DNA of 64,000 nt from a virus (IMGVR_UViG_3300022927_001391:41169-105168), one strand, 5' to 3'; shown: positions 21,613 through 30,670, counted from the stretch's first letter. Program-made: numbers and translations. Notes: generated by a model from the sequence alone, not told the origin.

Positions 21613-22237
21613 ACATGTTGGGAGACAAGGTGGGGAGAACGTCGTAGTAGTTTTCCGTGAAGTTCCCGGTGAGGAACATATGTGCCTGGTAGTTTACCCA
21701 GGTCAACTACCCACATCATTTCATGATGACCTTATGCGGTGTATTGAGAGTAACGCAGGACAATCATCAAGTCATCTAGGCGAAGCAATGAGTCGTGTAG
21801 TAGGTACTGATGGTCGTAATCTGCTACAAGCAGTACATGCAGAACGATGGATGAAGAAGATTCGTTGTCAGGATGTTATCATGACTCCAGTACCAAATAA
21901 ACCAGGCGCTCGGTTAGATGAAATTAACAAGATCATTGCTGAAATGGAATCAGGTGCAGATGCTGCCAAGCGTATGGCAGAGATTGATGCACAAGCTGGT
22001 CTAGCAGATCCGGCTAAGACTATTGACAATACAGCATATGCTGCAAGTGCTCAGGGTGTACTAACTGATGCAGATATTGCTGCAGACCTGCTGAAGCAGG
22101 CAACACAAATGGAATCACAGATTGCAGGACTACAGGCAGAAGTTGCACGTCTTACTGAAGAAGCAACTGCACTTGATCCGAGTGTTGCTCCAGCACCTGC
22201 TCCTAAGAAGCGTGGCCGTAAGAAGGCTGCTGCCTAA
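21605..22237 (+). CDS. Conserved T4-like marine phage protein
   Basis: The 210-residue product has a beta-rich N-terminal domain (VVVVFREVPGEEHMCLVVYPGQL, FHDDLMRCIESNAGQSS, HLGEAMSRVV), a middle segment PNKPGARLDEINKIIAEM, an Ala-rich coiled-coil-like region (ADLLKQATQMESQIAGLQAEVARLTEEA) and a Lys/Arg-rich tail, PKKRGRKKAAA, which could bind nucleic acid. This architecture is shared by cyanophage and pelagiphage proteins of unknown function. I chose the ATG at 21605 because AGGAGA lies six bases upstream. It overlaps its left neighbour by eight bases and shares its stop base with the thyX start (TAATG). Confidence 0.75.
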   Translation: MLKHVGRQGGENVVVVFREVPGEEHMCLVVYPGQLPTSFHDDLMRCIESNAGQSSSHLGEAMSRVVGTDGRNLLQAVHAERWMKKIRCQDVIMTPVPNKPGARLDEINKIIAEMESGADAAKRMAEIDAQAGLADPAKTIDNTAYAASAQGVLTDADIAADLLKQATQMESQIAGLQAEVARLTEEATALDPSVAPAPAPKKRGRKKAAA

Positions 22238-22917
22238 TGAAGGTAAGCCTGGTTAGTTTTAGTCAAGCCAGTCCAGAGTTTTTAACTGAACACGGTCTTA
22301 CTGACGCAGATGTGCAGGACCTTATTGCGTTCTGTGCTAGAGTCAGCAACCCTAGTGGACAGTTAAACATGGAAACTAGCGCCAAGCTCATCAAATATCT
22401 CATCAAACACAAGCACTGGTCTCCCCTAGAAATGGTTAGTGCTTGTATGGAGATTGAAACTACTCGTGACATAGCAAGGCAGATCCTACGTCACAGGAGT
22501 TTTAGTTTCCAGGAATTTAGTCAACGCTATGCTGATCCCACAAAGGATTTAGAGTTCGTTACCCGTGAAGCACGTTTGCAGGATACTACAAACAGGCAGA
22601 ACAGCATTGATACAGAAGATGCTAGTCTACAAGCAACATGGGAAAATAAACAGCTCAATGTTATCGAAGCTGCTCAAAAGGCATATGCGTGGGCTATTGA
22701 GAATGGTATTGCTAAAGAACAAGCCAGAGCTGTATTGCCTGAGGGCAATACAGTAAGCCGCATGTATATGAACGGTACGCTACGTAGTTGGGTACACTAC
22801 ATTGAACTACGTGGTGCTAATGGTACTCAAAAAGAACACATGGATATTGCCCATGCGTGTGCACGAGTAATTGCAGATGTGTTCCCACTTGCGGACGAAA
22901 TGTTTGAATGGACGTAA
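22237..22917 (+). CDS. thyX: ThyX, flavin-dependent thymidylate synthase
   Basis: The 226-residue enzyme methylates dUMP to dTMP using FAD and methylene-tetrahydrofolate. It has the ThyX signature RHRSFSFQEFSQRY (about 85-98), preceded by HWSPLEMVSACMEIETT, and C-terminal VLPEGNTVSRMYMNGTLRSWVHYIELR, which carries the Arg/Ser residues that bind dUMP. Size and spacing are normal. With dCMP deaminase at 27192 it gives the phage a supply of dTMP for genome synthesis. It overlaps the upstream gene by a base and the downstream gene by ten. Confidence 0.95.
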   Translation: MKVSLVSFSQASPEFLTEHGLTDADVQDLIAFCARVSNPSGQLNMETSAKLIKYLIKHKHWSPLEMVSACMEIETTRDIARQILRHRSFSFQEFSQRYADPTKDLEFVTREARLQDTTNRQNSIDTEDASLQATWENKQLNVIEAAQKAYAWAIENGIAKEQARAVLPEGNTVSRMYMNGTLRSWVHYIELRGANGTQKEHMDIAHACARVIADVFPLADEMFEWT

Positions 22918-23180
22918 CTCACAACTGGGTACCTAAACATTCATACCCACAAGGTTGCGGTTACTGGAAAGTATACGAACATCAAATACCCCTCGAGCGT
23001 GATGGTGTAATTGGCGAGAGCATATGGTGGGCGGCAAATAAATGTAAAAGTCGCTGGGGTTGGTATTTTACAGAACATGACAGTCATGCTGTTACAGGCA
23101 ATGCTGTTATGACATTTGAAGATCCTAAAGAAATGGTTTTTTGGGCAATACGTTGGCTAGCAGAACATAGGAAAAAATAA
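22908..23180 (+). CDS. Small hypothetical protein beside thyX
   Basis: The 90-residue protein (MDVTHNWVPKHSYPQGCGYWKVYEHQIPL...) is rich in Trp, His and Tyr, with ESIWWAANKCKSRWGWYFTEHD and ENDING residues AIRWLAEHRKK. It has no signal or membrane segment. I cannot assign a family; several Cys and His could bind a metal. It overlaps thyX by ten bases and its stop shares a base with the next start, so the four genes from thyX to the aminotransferase are a coupled unit. Confidence 0.6.
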   Translation: MDVTHNWVPKHSYPQGCGYWKVYEHQIPLERDGVIGESIWWAANKCKSRWGWYFTEHDSHAVTGNAVMTFEDPKEMVFWAIRWLAEHRKK

Positions 23181-23449
23181 TGGCAAAAGTTATTAAGAAA
23201 ATTATTACTACTCCACCTGATATAGATAGTATTACTCAAAAGCTTGGTATTGGTAGATTAGAACTGGTCAGCATTGCAGCTAATATAGCCAGAACTAAAA
23301 GGGTAAAAGCTACCGAGGCATTGTGGATGCTGGATCGGGGCGAAGTGGCCTTGGAGCAAGTTCGAGAAAATATTGTTCTACAGTTACAAAAACACGTTCC
23401 AGAACTGGAACAAAAGCAAGAAGATGATACGCCTACACAATCTGAATAG
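23180..23449 (+). CDS. Small hypothetical protein
   Basis: The 89-residue protein is helical: PPDIDSITQKLGIGRLELVSIAANIARTKRVKATEALWMLDRGEVALEQVRENIVLQL in segments, ending in an acidic tail. The LGIGRLELVSIA and ARTKRVKATEAL segments look like two short helices with a turn, and a helix-turn-helix role is possible but I cannot support it. It overlaps the next gene by 26 bases. Confidence 0.55.
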   Translation: MAKVIKKIITTPPDIDSITQKLGIGRLELVSIAANIARTKRVKATEALWMLDRGEVALEQVRENIVLQLQKHVPELEQKQEDDTPTQSE

Positions 23450-24416
23450 ACTATACGAGGAACTATCTCCAAGTTTAGAACGCATGAACGACCTGGTTTT
23501 AAAATCAGGTCGTGTCATGTTGGGCGAATTTACTGAAAAATTTGAAAACAGAATAGCAACTGTTGCTGGTGTTGAACATGCCGCAGTAGTAGGCAGTGGC
23601 AGTGATGCCTTGTATTATGCTCTAATAGCAGAAAAGGTAGATGGACCAGTAGCAATGCCTGCGCAAACATTTATTGCTACTAGCAATAGCATCGCAAGAG
23701 CAGGATGTCAGCCTGTGTGTATTGACATTAAACCTAATGGATTGCTTGATTGGAATTTAGTTCCGCAAGAGATTGAAACAGCGGTATGGGTAGGATTGTT
23801 TGGAAACACTGAACATATTCCTGATGACTGTTTTGTAATAGAAGATGGTGCTCAACATTTTGGAGCGCCCTTACAAGCAGACACTGCTGCTTACAGTTTT
23901 GATCCCACAAAAGCATTACCCAACTTTGGCAATGGTGGTGCTGTAGTAAGCTGGGATAAAAAGGTTATTGATAGAGTAAAAGAATTACGTAGACATCATA
24001 CAGTAGACGGGCATGTTGGTGGCAATAGTATTATGAGCGAGCGTGATTGTGCTGAGATGCTAGTTAAATTAGATCATTTCCCGTTCTGGCAAGAGCGTAG
24101 ACAGGAGATTGCTAGAGATTATCATCAGCAGTTAGGCAGATACGTAAAGTGTGTAACTGATGCAGATGGACAAGTTAGTAAGTTTGTTATTGAAACATCA
24201 CGTAGAGCTGACTTACAAGCACATCTAACACATCGTAAAATAGAAACAAAACGTGCCTATAGTGAGCCTATTGCTACACTAGACAGAGCAGTGGCAAACT
24301 GTCATAAGTTTTTACAGTTGCCTTGCGATCCATATATGACTGATGAAGAACTGTTAGCTGTTGTAGTGGCTATCAAAGAATTCTTTGAGGAAAGCCCACT
24401 CGAAGGTTTGCTGTAG
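23424..24416 (+). CDS. DegT/DnrJ/EryC1-family sugar aminotransferase
   Basis: The 330-residue protein is a PLP-dependent aminotransferase of the type that aminates nucleotide-linked keto-sugars. It shows VVGSGSDALYYAL (substrate and phosphate loop), MPAQTFIATSNSIARAG, VIEDGAQHFGA with the pyridine-binding Asp, and YSFDPTKALPNFGNGGAVV with the Schiff-base Lys; the overall order matches the family. It is a little short compared with the usual 370. I chose the ATG at 23424; the earlier in-frame start lies inside the previous gene. Its 3' end overlaps the first gene of the minus-strand island by 63 bp, tail to tail, so it may supply an amino sugar to that system. Confidence 0.85.
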   Translation: MIRLHNLNRLYEELSPSLERMNDLVLKSGRVMLGEFTEKFENRIATVAGVEHAAVVGSGSDALYYALIAEKVDGPVAMPAQTFIATSNSIARAGCQPVCIDIKPNGLLDWNLVPQEIETAVWVGLFGNTEHIPDDCFVIEDGAQHFGAPLQADTAAYSFDPTKALPNFGNGGAVVSWDKKVIDRVKELRRHHTVDGHVGGNSIMSERDCAEMLVKLDHFPFWQERRQEIARDYHQQLGRYVKCVTDADGQVSKFVIETSRRADLQAHLTHRKIETKRAYSEPIATLDRAVANCHKFLQLPCDPYMTDEELLAVVVAIKEFFEESPLEGLL

Positions 24417-25595
24417 ATCATTTCCATCTTGAACATACTTGACTGCATCTTCAGCACCTCGCACACTCCACTCACCGTTCTCACCATTACCAACTGTACT
24501 CCATTGCTCTAGTCTATAACGACTCTCAATGTCCGACTGTTGAGTAAGTTTAACACACTCACGAAACGCTGTACGCCAAGTTTCATATGGTGTGGTGTTA
24601 AAGTCAGCAGTGCTTCCTACGACAGGTACTACACCATGTCTAGCACTTAGCGTAAAATCCAATCCCCATTCTGTAGCATCTAACACCATCTGTTTGTGGT
24701 ATGCAATAATACCCATGTGCCCATATTCTAGTCCGTTAACAGGATTACGACTATGAAATATCCAGTGTTTGGGCCCTTGTAGCCAGTCCGGTTGCCACTT
24801 AAAATTAAAGTCGGGCTCGACGATACACTTAGCAAACACGTTAAAGAACCAGGGTGTTTCGCTTATCTCAGCACAGGCTTTGTATGCTTGTGCTCTGCCT
24901 GTGACGCCGTCTATGCGCTTGGCTCTAGGGCACTGTGCCTTTAACAGAAACCAGTTTTTATCGGCGTTTTTTTCACCATTACTAAGATATACAACATCTA
25001 GTGGCTTTTCTTCTATATTATAGTCCGTATGACGCAATATGTATGGGTAGTCATAGAATTGGTCCTTAAAATGCTGTTTACAGTCCCTAGGCACTAGTAG
25101 TACACTGCCGCTCTGTGTAAAGGCGTGTAGATCACGTTTTTTCCATAGACTGGGATCATAGTTAATGTCTGCGGGAGTTTGCTTGTGCCATGCATATAGG
25201 CTTGTTTGTTCATTCAAACTATCAACTGTAGGCCACTCATAACGCTGTATATAGGGCTCTGTATGCCAGTTGATATGCTTGTACCACTCTAGTAGTTTAA
25301 GGCCCTCTTGTTGACGCTTAAAAGCAGCTACAGGCACTAGGAAAGTATCCCCAAACTGCTGGTTACCGCTAGCCCAACAGTGTATCTGATCTGCTTCCCA
25401 GGGTGCAGGTTGCCATGTAAAATCAAATGTTGCATAATTGCAACAGTCTGCTACAATCCACACATACTCTGTACGAGCACGGTTAACACACCTACGTATT
25501 GTATCTAGGTGTGTACCGTTCCAACGAGTGTATTGTGTGTGGGCTGGTAGGTCAACAGTATTACCTGTAATCTGCATGCAAAAGATATCAAACAT
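24354..25595 (-). CDS. Glycosyltransferase-like protein with duplicated domain
   Basis: The 413-residue protein contains two related halves. The first has TEYVWIVADCCNYATFDF...WQPAPWEADQ; the second has AEISETPWFFNVFAKCIVEP...WQPDWLQGPK. Both continue into a segment with GNQQFGDTFLVPVAAFK or NPVNGLEYGHMGIIAYHK. The second half also matches the complete protein at 42187 (KRIDGVTGRAQAYKACAEIS against KRVDGVEGSDAAHKAAAAAS). In 42187 the site reads LIDGDN, a DxD-like nucleotide-sugar motif, but here it reads NVFAKC, so metal binding may be lost. It may be a scaffold or a degenerate transferase. It is the last gene of the minus-strand operon and overlaps a convergent gene. Confidence 0.65.
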   Translation of the reverse strand: MFDIFCMQITGNTVDLPAHTQYTRWNGTHLDTIRRCVNRARTEYVWIVADCCNYATFDFTWQPAPWEADQIHCWASGNQQFGDTFLVPVAAFKRQQEGLKLLEWYKHINWHTEPYIQRYEWPTVDSLNEQTSLYAWHKQTPADINYDPSLWKKRDLHAFTQSGSVLLVPRDCKQHFKDQFYDYPYILRHTDYNIEEKPLDVVYLSNGEKNADKNWFLLKAQCPRAKRIDGVTGRAQAYKACAEISETPWFFNVFAKCIVEPDFNFKWQPDWLQGPKHWIFHSRNPVNGLEYGHMGIIAYHKQMVLDATEWGLDFTLSARHGVVPVVGSTADFNTTPYETWRTAFRECVKLTQQSDIESRYRLEQWSTVGNGENGEWSVRGAEDAVKYVQDGNDLQQTFEWAFLKEFFDSHYNS

Positions 25596-25596
25596 T

Positions 25597-26247
25597 CTAT
25601 AAAAACTTATTCATAATGAAATCAGCTATAGCCCTATGTCCTATTCTGTTAGGATGCATTTCACATGGCCTTATAAAATTTTGAACATCACTATTATTAT
25701 CTTGTAGCCAACATGAAAAATCTCCACAATGTGGATATTCTGCAAAGTAATTTTGTGTGTCAAAAACTTCTTTGACTAAACAAGAACGTTTACTAATTAA
25801 CCATGCGTTATCTGGAATCAGATCGTACAAGAAACTTTCTGCTAACTGCCCTGCAAATAAATTTACAAAGTAGCACTGTATACCCAAATCCTGGCACCAT
25901 TTATATAAAATATAAAGAGTTTGGCTTGCAACTATGTCATCATTGTAGTCGTTGCCAGTCATTTGTAGTATGCGAAGTTCACTAATTTCTTGGGCAGTGC
26001 CTTCTGAATAATCTATGTAGTTATTGTAATCTTTGTAAAACATCTGTCTACTTGGATCTGTCAAACAAAAAATTGCTATACTAAAATCTTTTCGTACCTC
26101 ATTAAAACGTCTAAGTAATCCAGGAATACTTGTTCCGTTAACACCATAGTTGTTTGATCCTAACAAACAAGGAAAAGACCACTTACTATCTAACTCAGCT
26201 CCATATACCCAACTATCTCCAAAAAAAACTACACGATTAAAATCCAA
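25597..26247 (-). CDS. SGNH-hydrolase-like protein
   Basis: The 216-residue protein opens VVFFGDSWVYGAEL, block I of SGNH/GDSL hydrolases with Ser as nucleophile, and ends with CEMHPNRIGHRAIADFIMNKF, where a His in HPN follows the block V pattern. The Gly and Asn of blocks II and III are less clear (VNGTSIPGLLRRF). Such enzymes remove or transfer acyl groups on glycans, which fits an acetyl or acyl step within the island. It is separated from the gene downstream by one base, and its start overlaps the preceding glycosyltransferase gene by 11 bases. AT-rich, like its left neighbours. Confidence 0.7.
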   Translation of the reverse strand: MDFNRVVFFGDSWVYGAELDSKWSFPCLLGSNNYGVNGTSIPGLLRRFNEVRKDFSIAIFCLTDPSRQMFYKDYNNYIDYSEGTAQEISELRILQMTGNDYNDDIVASQTLYILYKWCQDLGIQCYFVNLFAGQLAESFLYDLIPDNAWLISKRSCLVKEVFDTQNYFAEYPHCGDFSCWLQDNNSDVQNFIRPCEMHPNRIGHRAIADFIMNKFL

Positions 26248-27202
26248 GATACTGCTCCCTATTATTAATTAAAAAATTAGTTTCCTGTTCAATCCAATTG
26301 AGTGTGTTTAGACTGCGTTGGACATTCTTTCGATACACATTTCTATTATGATTAAATCTAGATTCGAGTTGAACGATATCATATTCTGTTAACGGTATTT
26401 TACTTAACCTCAATACTTCTTGCTGGAATCTCCACATACGGACATCATGATTAGACTCATTGTCAAAACTTGTATCAACAATGTTATCAAAAACATCAAA
26501 TCCTAAATTTTTAAGATACTGGTAAGTGCCCCTGGGTCCATAGATAAGAGGTATGTAGCCCCATAAAAAAGGTTTAATACTTTTTTCTGTTAATCCTATA
26601 TAATTTTCTGTACAGTAGGTTTCTGCACATACGTCAAACAAAAAGTTATGCACAGGATAGAAGTTTCCTACATTGGGACCTATATCCCTATGTACTTTGT
26701 CCTCCAAAAAGTTTTTATACGGTTGTTCTATTTCATCTTCTATATAGCCGCGCTGGCTATTATTATTATAACTTGCATATGATAAATCTAATAACTGGTT
26801 GTCTTTAAAAAAATAAAATAGTTCTTTTCTTGGCTTAGTAGGTCGGTTGTTAAGGAAACAAAAAGTTTTCTCAAGGGAGACTTTCCTAAGTTTAGGCAAC
26901 TCATCAAAAGTATGATCAAAATTTACAGCATTCTGAAATTTTAAAAATAATAATTCGGGTCTATAAACATAGTTAAAGTTTGAAAAATGATTGATAAACA
27001 GAGAGGGATAATAACAAAAACTGTACAGTCTGTAATATTTTGTGTAAAGGTTGTTTATTTTTTTGTCAGTAACCTGTTTTACCCATTCAACAATATCTTT
27101 ATCAAAATTGTCGTCCCAATGGATTAATGTTACTATACTCGACCGTTCGTTTTTCCAGTAAATATCATGGTAAATTTCAAAATTTGATAATTTAGGAATC
27201 AC
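26237..27202 (-). CDS. GT10-like glycosyltransferase
   Basis: The 321-residue protein shows the C-terminal nucleotide-sugar segment of fucosyltransferase-like (GT10) enzymes: GLTEKSIKPFLWGYIPLIYG, then TYQYLKNLGFDVFDNI. The TEK motif and the following hydrophobic-Gly-Asn/Pro pattern are shared with three paralogues in the island (31942, 36697, 40722). An upstream basic segment FCFLNNRPTKPRKEL and a helix-rich N-terminus complete the usual two-domain GT-B layout. Donor sugar and acceptor are unknown. It is AT-rich (many AAA and ATT), and its start overlaps the dCMP deaminase end by 11 bases. Confidence 0.65.
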   Translation of the reverse strand: MIPKLSNFEIYHDIYWKNERSSIVTLIHWDDNFDKDIVEWVKQVTDKKINNLYTKYYRLYSFCYYPSLFINHFSNFNYVYRPELLFLKFQNAVNFDHTFDELPKLRKVSLEKTFCFLNNRPTKPRKELFYFFKDNQLLDLSYASYNNNSQRGYIEDEIEQPYKNFLEDKVHRDIGPNVGNFYPVHNFLFDVCAETYCTENYIGLTEKSIKPFLWGYIPLIYGPRGTYQYLKNLGFDVFDNIVDTSFDNESNHDVRMWRFQQEVLRLSKIPLTEYDIVQLESRFNHNRNVYRKNVQRSLNTLNWIEQETNFLINNREQYLGF

Positions 27203-27662
27203 TTAATTGCTCCACTGGTATGTTACATTCCTGCAGAAACTTTAGTCCAGCATCCAGTCTATATGGATGCACATAATACACTTCACTAATGCCGCTTTGA
27301 TATAAAAGTTTAGCACATTCCATACAAGGTTGATGTGTTATAAAAGCACTGGCACCTTCGCCGCTCTCACTACAGCGAGCAAGTTTCGCGATAGCATTAG
27401 ACTCTGCATGAAGCACTTCTGGTTTAGTAACTAACTCCTTTGTTACCTCAATCTTAGATACTTTAGAAAAGACCTCATCTTCACATTCATTAGTCCAGCC
27501 GCTGGGCATCCCATTGTAGCCAATGCTAATAACACGATTGTCTTTAACAATCACACAACCAACCTTTAATCTGACAGCAGTACTACATTCAGCATATGCA
27601 AACGCTGCTTTCATGTGTGCTACTTTGTGCTTTTCTTTCACAGTCCTAAATCCATTCTCCAT
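27192..27662 (-). CDS. dCMP deaminase
   Basis: The 156-residue enzyme has the zinc site of the cytidine-deoxycytidylate deaminase family: HAE with H85 and E87, and PCMEC with C113 and C116. It also has the segment VGCVIVKDNRVISIGYNGMPSG, as in T4 dCMP deaminase. It makes dUMP from dCMP and so feeds ThyX. Its place inside the glycan-like operon suggests that transcription units were shuffled, or that it is simply coupled to late nucleotide demand. It overlaps both neighbours (11 bases each side or more). Confidence 0.92.
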   Translation of the reverse strand: MENGFRTVKEKHKVAHMKAAFAYAECSTAVRLKVGCVIVKDNRVISIGYNGMPSGWTNECEDEVFSKVSKIEVTKELVTKPEVLHAESNAIAKLARCSESGEGASAFITHQPCMECAKLLYQSGISEVYYVHPYRLDAGLKFLQECNIPVEQLSDS

Positions 27663-27985
27663 GGATACATCGTATAGCCAAGAGGACGTAAGACGAACTC
27701 TTCAAATAGTATAATGACAACAATACCAAATACCCATTGCACCCAACGTGGCCATGTTGCTTGCCAGCGTGTAAATGGACGTAATATCCATGCCAATATA
27801 TTGGTTACCTTGCCCCAGAACCAATCACCTACACTAAAGGGAGGAACTTTCCACAGTACTACAGGAACTATTAACCACCATACCCACTGTGGATAATCAT
27901 CATTAGGATCATCTATTACAATCATTAGAACTAGTAGTGCTAGTAGGTATGCACCGATCCATTTTTTCATATGTGCTAGGAACAT
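27638..27985 (-). CDS. Small integral membrane protein
   Basis: The 115-residue protein has about three hydrophobic segments: IGAYLLALLVLMIVI near the N-terminus, WVWWLIVPVVLWKVP in the middle, and WVFGIVVIILFEEFVL near the C-terminus, with many Trp residues at the membrane edges. It has no recognisable family motif. The ATG at 27985 has GGAG seven bases upstream. It overlaps both the carbamoyltransferase and dCMP deaminase genes. It could anchor or export a product of the operon, a flippase or holin-like role being possible but unsupported. Confidence 0.65.
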   Translation of the reverse strand: MFLAHMKKWIGAYLLALLVLMIVIDDPNDDYPQWVWWLIVPVVLWKVPPFSVGDWFWGKVTNILAWILRPFTRWQATWPRWVQWVFGIVVIILFEEFVLRPLGYTMYPWRMDLGL

Positions 27986-29502
27986 ACTCTTACTCCATAT
28001 TTCTTTTCAAAACGATTTGCGTCTGTGCGATCATTTACCATTGGCTCTCCACGAATATTAAGACTAGTGTTTAGTAGCATAGGACAGTCCGTTAACACAT
28101 ACCATTTCTCTAATAAATCTCTAGCACCCGTCTTATCATCCTTGCCCACGGTTTGCACACGGCTCGTACCGTCATGATGTACAATGGCAGGAAAACGTTC
28201 AGGGTGCTTGCACTTATAGGTATGTTGCATATATGGACTTTTATCCCCGTCCATTTTAAAATAATCTTGTGCATGTTCCTCGAGTATCATAGGCGCAAAA
28301 GGTCTAAACTTTTGTCTACGTTTGATTTCGTTTACGCGGTCCTTGATATCTGCACCACGTGGATCAGCAAGTAGACTACGATTACCTAGGGCACGTGGAC
28401 CAAACTCTGCACGACCACTTGCAACTCCTACAATACCTTCACGCTGTAGCTCACCAATAATCTCTTCACTTGGATATTCTCCAGGAATGTTTGTGCCTAA
28501 ATACGGCCCTTGCCAGTTTAACTGTTTACCATATGCTAGCGCGGCTGCGCCTAGACTTGAACCACAGTCTCCTGGATTAGGCATAATCCACATATCATTC
28601 CATATATCTCTGATGTGACTGTTTGCCACACAATTAAGAGCAACTCCACCCATGAACACACAATTTTGTAAGTGTAAACCCCAACGTGTGCCTGCAAGTT
28701 GTCGCATAAAAGTTCCTAAAAAACGTTCTGTGGTTAACTGAGTTGCACGAGCAAGAGTCTCTTTGCCGTATTCAGCACCAAACTCGTATTCTATGCCTGT
28801 ATGAAAGTTTCGTTTAAATTTTTGTTTGTGATCCTGATCAATAGCCATTTCCCATACGTCACGATATGCATCTTTTTTACCGTATGCAGCCATACCCATT
28901 AGAATGTATTCTTCTTCCATAGGCTTCAAGCCTACACGATGTGTCATAGCACTATAAAATAAACCTAGACTATGAGGATAAAGCTGACGATATAATCTTT
29001 GATATTGTGCATGACCATCGTCGTCATACCAAGCTCGCCATGCTGTAATAGTATCCCATTCTCCTATGGCATCGATGACGACAACCATTGCTTCTTCAAA
29101 TGGGCTAGTTTGAAATCCTGCTGCTGCATGACTCAAGTGATGGCTGTATGTACGAATTCTTCTAGTAGGTCGACTGTCCATGCTAACAGATGTTGGCATA
29201 ACATCATTGAGGTAAGGACTTAGATGTGCCCTAGGACTTTTATCGTTCAAAGCCTTTCGCCATTCACCGCTATAAATTTGACGTGTCTTTTTTAGCCAAG
29301 GACGTTCATACCATGCAATTACATCAGGCATCCCGTATCCTAGTGCCTCTTGCATAATGCCATCATTAAGTTCAGCATCATTTTTAATTTTGCTATAGCG
29401 TTCGCTATGACCAGCAAATAATATATTGCCGTTACCGTCTACAACACTCACACCAGCATCATGAAAGCCGGCGCTCACACCCATGTATGTTTTAATTTTC
29501 AT
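27976..29502 (-). CDS. NodU/TobZ-type carbamoyltransferase
   Basis: The 508-residue enzyme belongs to the carbamoyltransferase family that uses carbamoyl phosphate and ATP to put a carbamoyl group on hydroxyls of sugars or antibiotics (NodU, TobZ, CmcH). It has GVSAGFHDAGVSVV, HHLSHAAAGFQTSP, GGVALNCVANSHI and the C-terminal SGRAEFGPRALGNRSLL. Both the Kae1-like N-terminal and the YrdC-like C-terminal parts are present, although it is shorter than the 550-600 usual. Such genes appear in some marine phages. Its presence among glycosyltransferases strongly suggests a carbamoylated sugar product. It overlaps its neighbours by 4 and 10 bases. Confidence 0.9.
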   Translation of the reverse strand: MKIKTYMGVSAGFHDAGVSVVDGNGNILFAGHSERYSKIKNDAELNDGIMQEALGYGMPDVIAWYERPWLKKTRQIYSGEWRKALNDKSPRAHLSPYLNDVMPTSVSMDSRPTRRIRTYSHHLSHAAAGFQTSPFEEAMVVVIDAIGEWDTITAWRAWYDDDGHAQYQRLYRQLYPHSLGLFYSAMTHRVGLKPMEEEYILMGMAAYGKKDAYRDVWEMAIDQDHKQKFKRNFHTGIEYEFGAEYGKETLARATQLTTERFLGTFMRQLAGTRWGLHLQNCVFMGGVALNCVANSHIRDIWNDMWIMPNPGDCGSSLGAAALAYGKQLNWQGPYLGTNIPGEYPSEEIIGELQREGIVGVASGRAEFGPRALGNRSLLADPRGADIKDRVNEIKRRQKFRPFAPMILEEHAQDYFKMDGDKSPYMQHTYKCKHPERFPAIVHHDGTSRVQTVGKDDKTGARDLLEKWYVLTDCPMLLNTSLNIRGEPMVNDRTDANRFEKKYGVRVCS

Positions 29503-29600
29503 TTGTAAATAAAAGGATCTCTTTTACGTAGTTCTTTTAGTCGCTTGCGATACTGTATCTCAAGTTTAATTCTATTAATAAGGTTGCGAATCCATTTCAT
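29499..29600 (-). CDS. 33-residue conserved phage micropeptide
   Basis: A 33-codon frame lies exactly between the genes at 27976 and 29600. Its start shares a base with the upstream stop (TAATG), and its stop overlaps the carbamoyltransferase start (ATGA). The product is very basic and helical, ending RKRLKELRKRDPFIYK. The RK..DPFIY ending is a pattern I remember from small proteins of cyanophages and pelagiphages. The exact tiling and that ending argue that it is translated. Function unknown; a nucleic-acid or ribosome contact is possible given eleven Lys/Arg. Confidence 0.6.
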   Translation of the reverse strand: MKWIRNLINRIKLEIQYRKRLKELRKRDPFIYK

Positions 29601-30670
29601 TATAATAATCCTAGTGCTTGCATCTGCACATTTTCATAGTCTTCATCGTCTACAGTATAATTAAAGTAGTAGGGAACACCATCTACTTCAATAATATGTA
29701 TGTTTAAGAGAGGGCTCATCATATCCCAAATCTGTTCAGGATCGGTTGTTCCAAAACTACTTAGTACATCTACTTGCCCTAGTGGCAAATAACCTAAACT
29801 AAGCATGGGATCATTTATGTCTTTACTGTTTTCTGTAAGCCAAGAGTAATACTTGTCCATAGTACTATCATGCCAGGGTTGATCACCACCACGTACTACA
29901 TCACGACCCCATTCAATATCAAACTCTCCGCTATAATATTTTAAATCTGTAATTGCTTCGCATACAGCATTGGTAAGTTTAGGCGCACCTTCATCACGGA
30001 AAACTTCGAAGTATGTTTTACCGATCTGACACCAGTGCATATAAACACCACCAAATACACGATCATATCCGTTAGTTATAAATCCATCGCGATATTCGTC
30101 TTGTAAATGTAAGCGTGGAGCATTTAAAAATGTAGTGATCTGGCTAGGACGAGTCCAGTAGGGATTACGCTCATGCTTTACACGACTAAGAATATACGAT
30201 TCCATTTCGTGGCACAGATTATTCAATTGTCTGATACTATACTTTACATATGGGTTAGCTTCATGATAGTACTGGCTCATGTTGCCAACCGTGCCTTGTA
30301 ATATTTCAAAATGATTGTGTAGCATATTAAACGTGTCGTGTTTAATATACTCAGGATCTTTATCAAACTTATATTTGTCTGGATGGTACCAAACAGTATC
30401 CAGAGTATACTCTTCATCAATATTATATTTTAGAGGGCTCCTATTAATACGAGTAATATGCCGATTAAGGTCAGATAGCATTGCTTCCAGACCACGTGTC
30501 TGTTTTGGAAACCCCATAAAGCAAAAGTTCTTTTCCAAGTGTAGCCCACGCTCGAGAATATCTACTAGAGCAGACTTCCATGCACGAGCCAAGGGAATAT
30601 CGTGGGGAGTTATTGTGTAGTCTAACTCACCGCCACCTTTGTAAGGGCTTTTAAGAACTACTCGTATCAA
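29600..30670 (-). CDS. Unknown protein of the rSAM/GT island
   Basis: The 356-residue protein has no motif that I recognise. Landmarks are MIRVVLKSPYKGGGELDYTITPHD at the start, NFCFMGFPKQTRGLEAMLSDLN, many His, Tyr and Trp residues, and RHLQDEYRDGFITNGYDRVFGGVYMHW-like segments in the middle (HLQDEYRDGF, GGVYMHWCQIGKTYFEVFRDEGAP). It is probably soluble with no signal or membrane helix. Its start overlaps the upstream radical-SAM gene by 20 bases, and it is presumably part of the same pathway. It could be a carrier, a tailoring enzyme or the recognition factor of the radical-SAM proteins. Confidence 0.6.
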   Translation of the reverse strand: MIRVVLKSPYKGGGELDYTITPHDIPLARAWKSALVDILERGLHLEKNFCFMGFPKQTRGLEAMLSDLNRHITRINRSPLKYNIDEEYTLDTVWYHPDKYKFDKDPEYIKHDTFNMLHNHFEILQGTVGNMSQYYHEANPYVKYSIRQLNNLCHEMESYILSRVKHERNPYWTRPSQITTFLNAPRLHLQDEYRDGFITNGYDRVFGGVYMHWCQIGKTYFEVFRDEGAPKLTNAVCEAITDLKYYSGEFDIEWGRDVVRGGDQPWHDSTMDKYYSWLTENSKDINDPMLSLGYLPLGQVDVLSSFGTTDPEQIWDMMSPLLNIHIIEVDGVPYYFNYTVDDEDYENVQMQALGLL

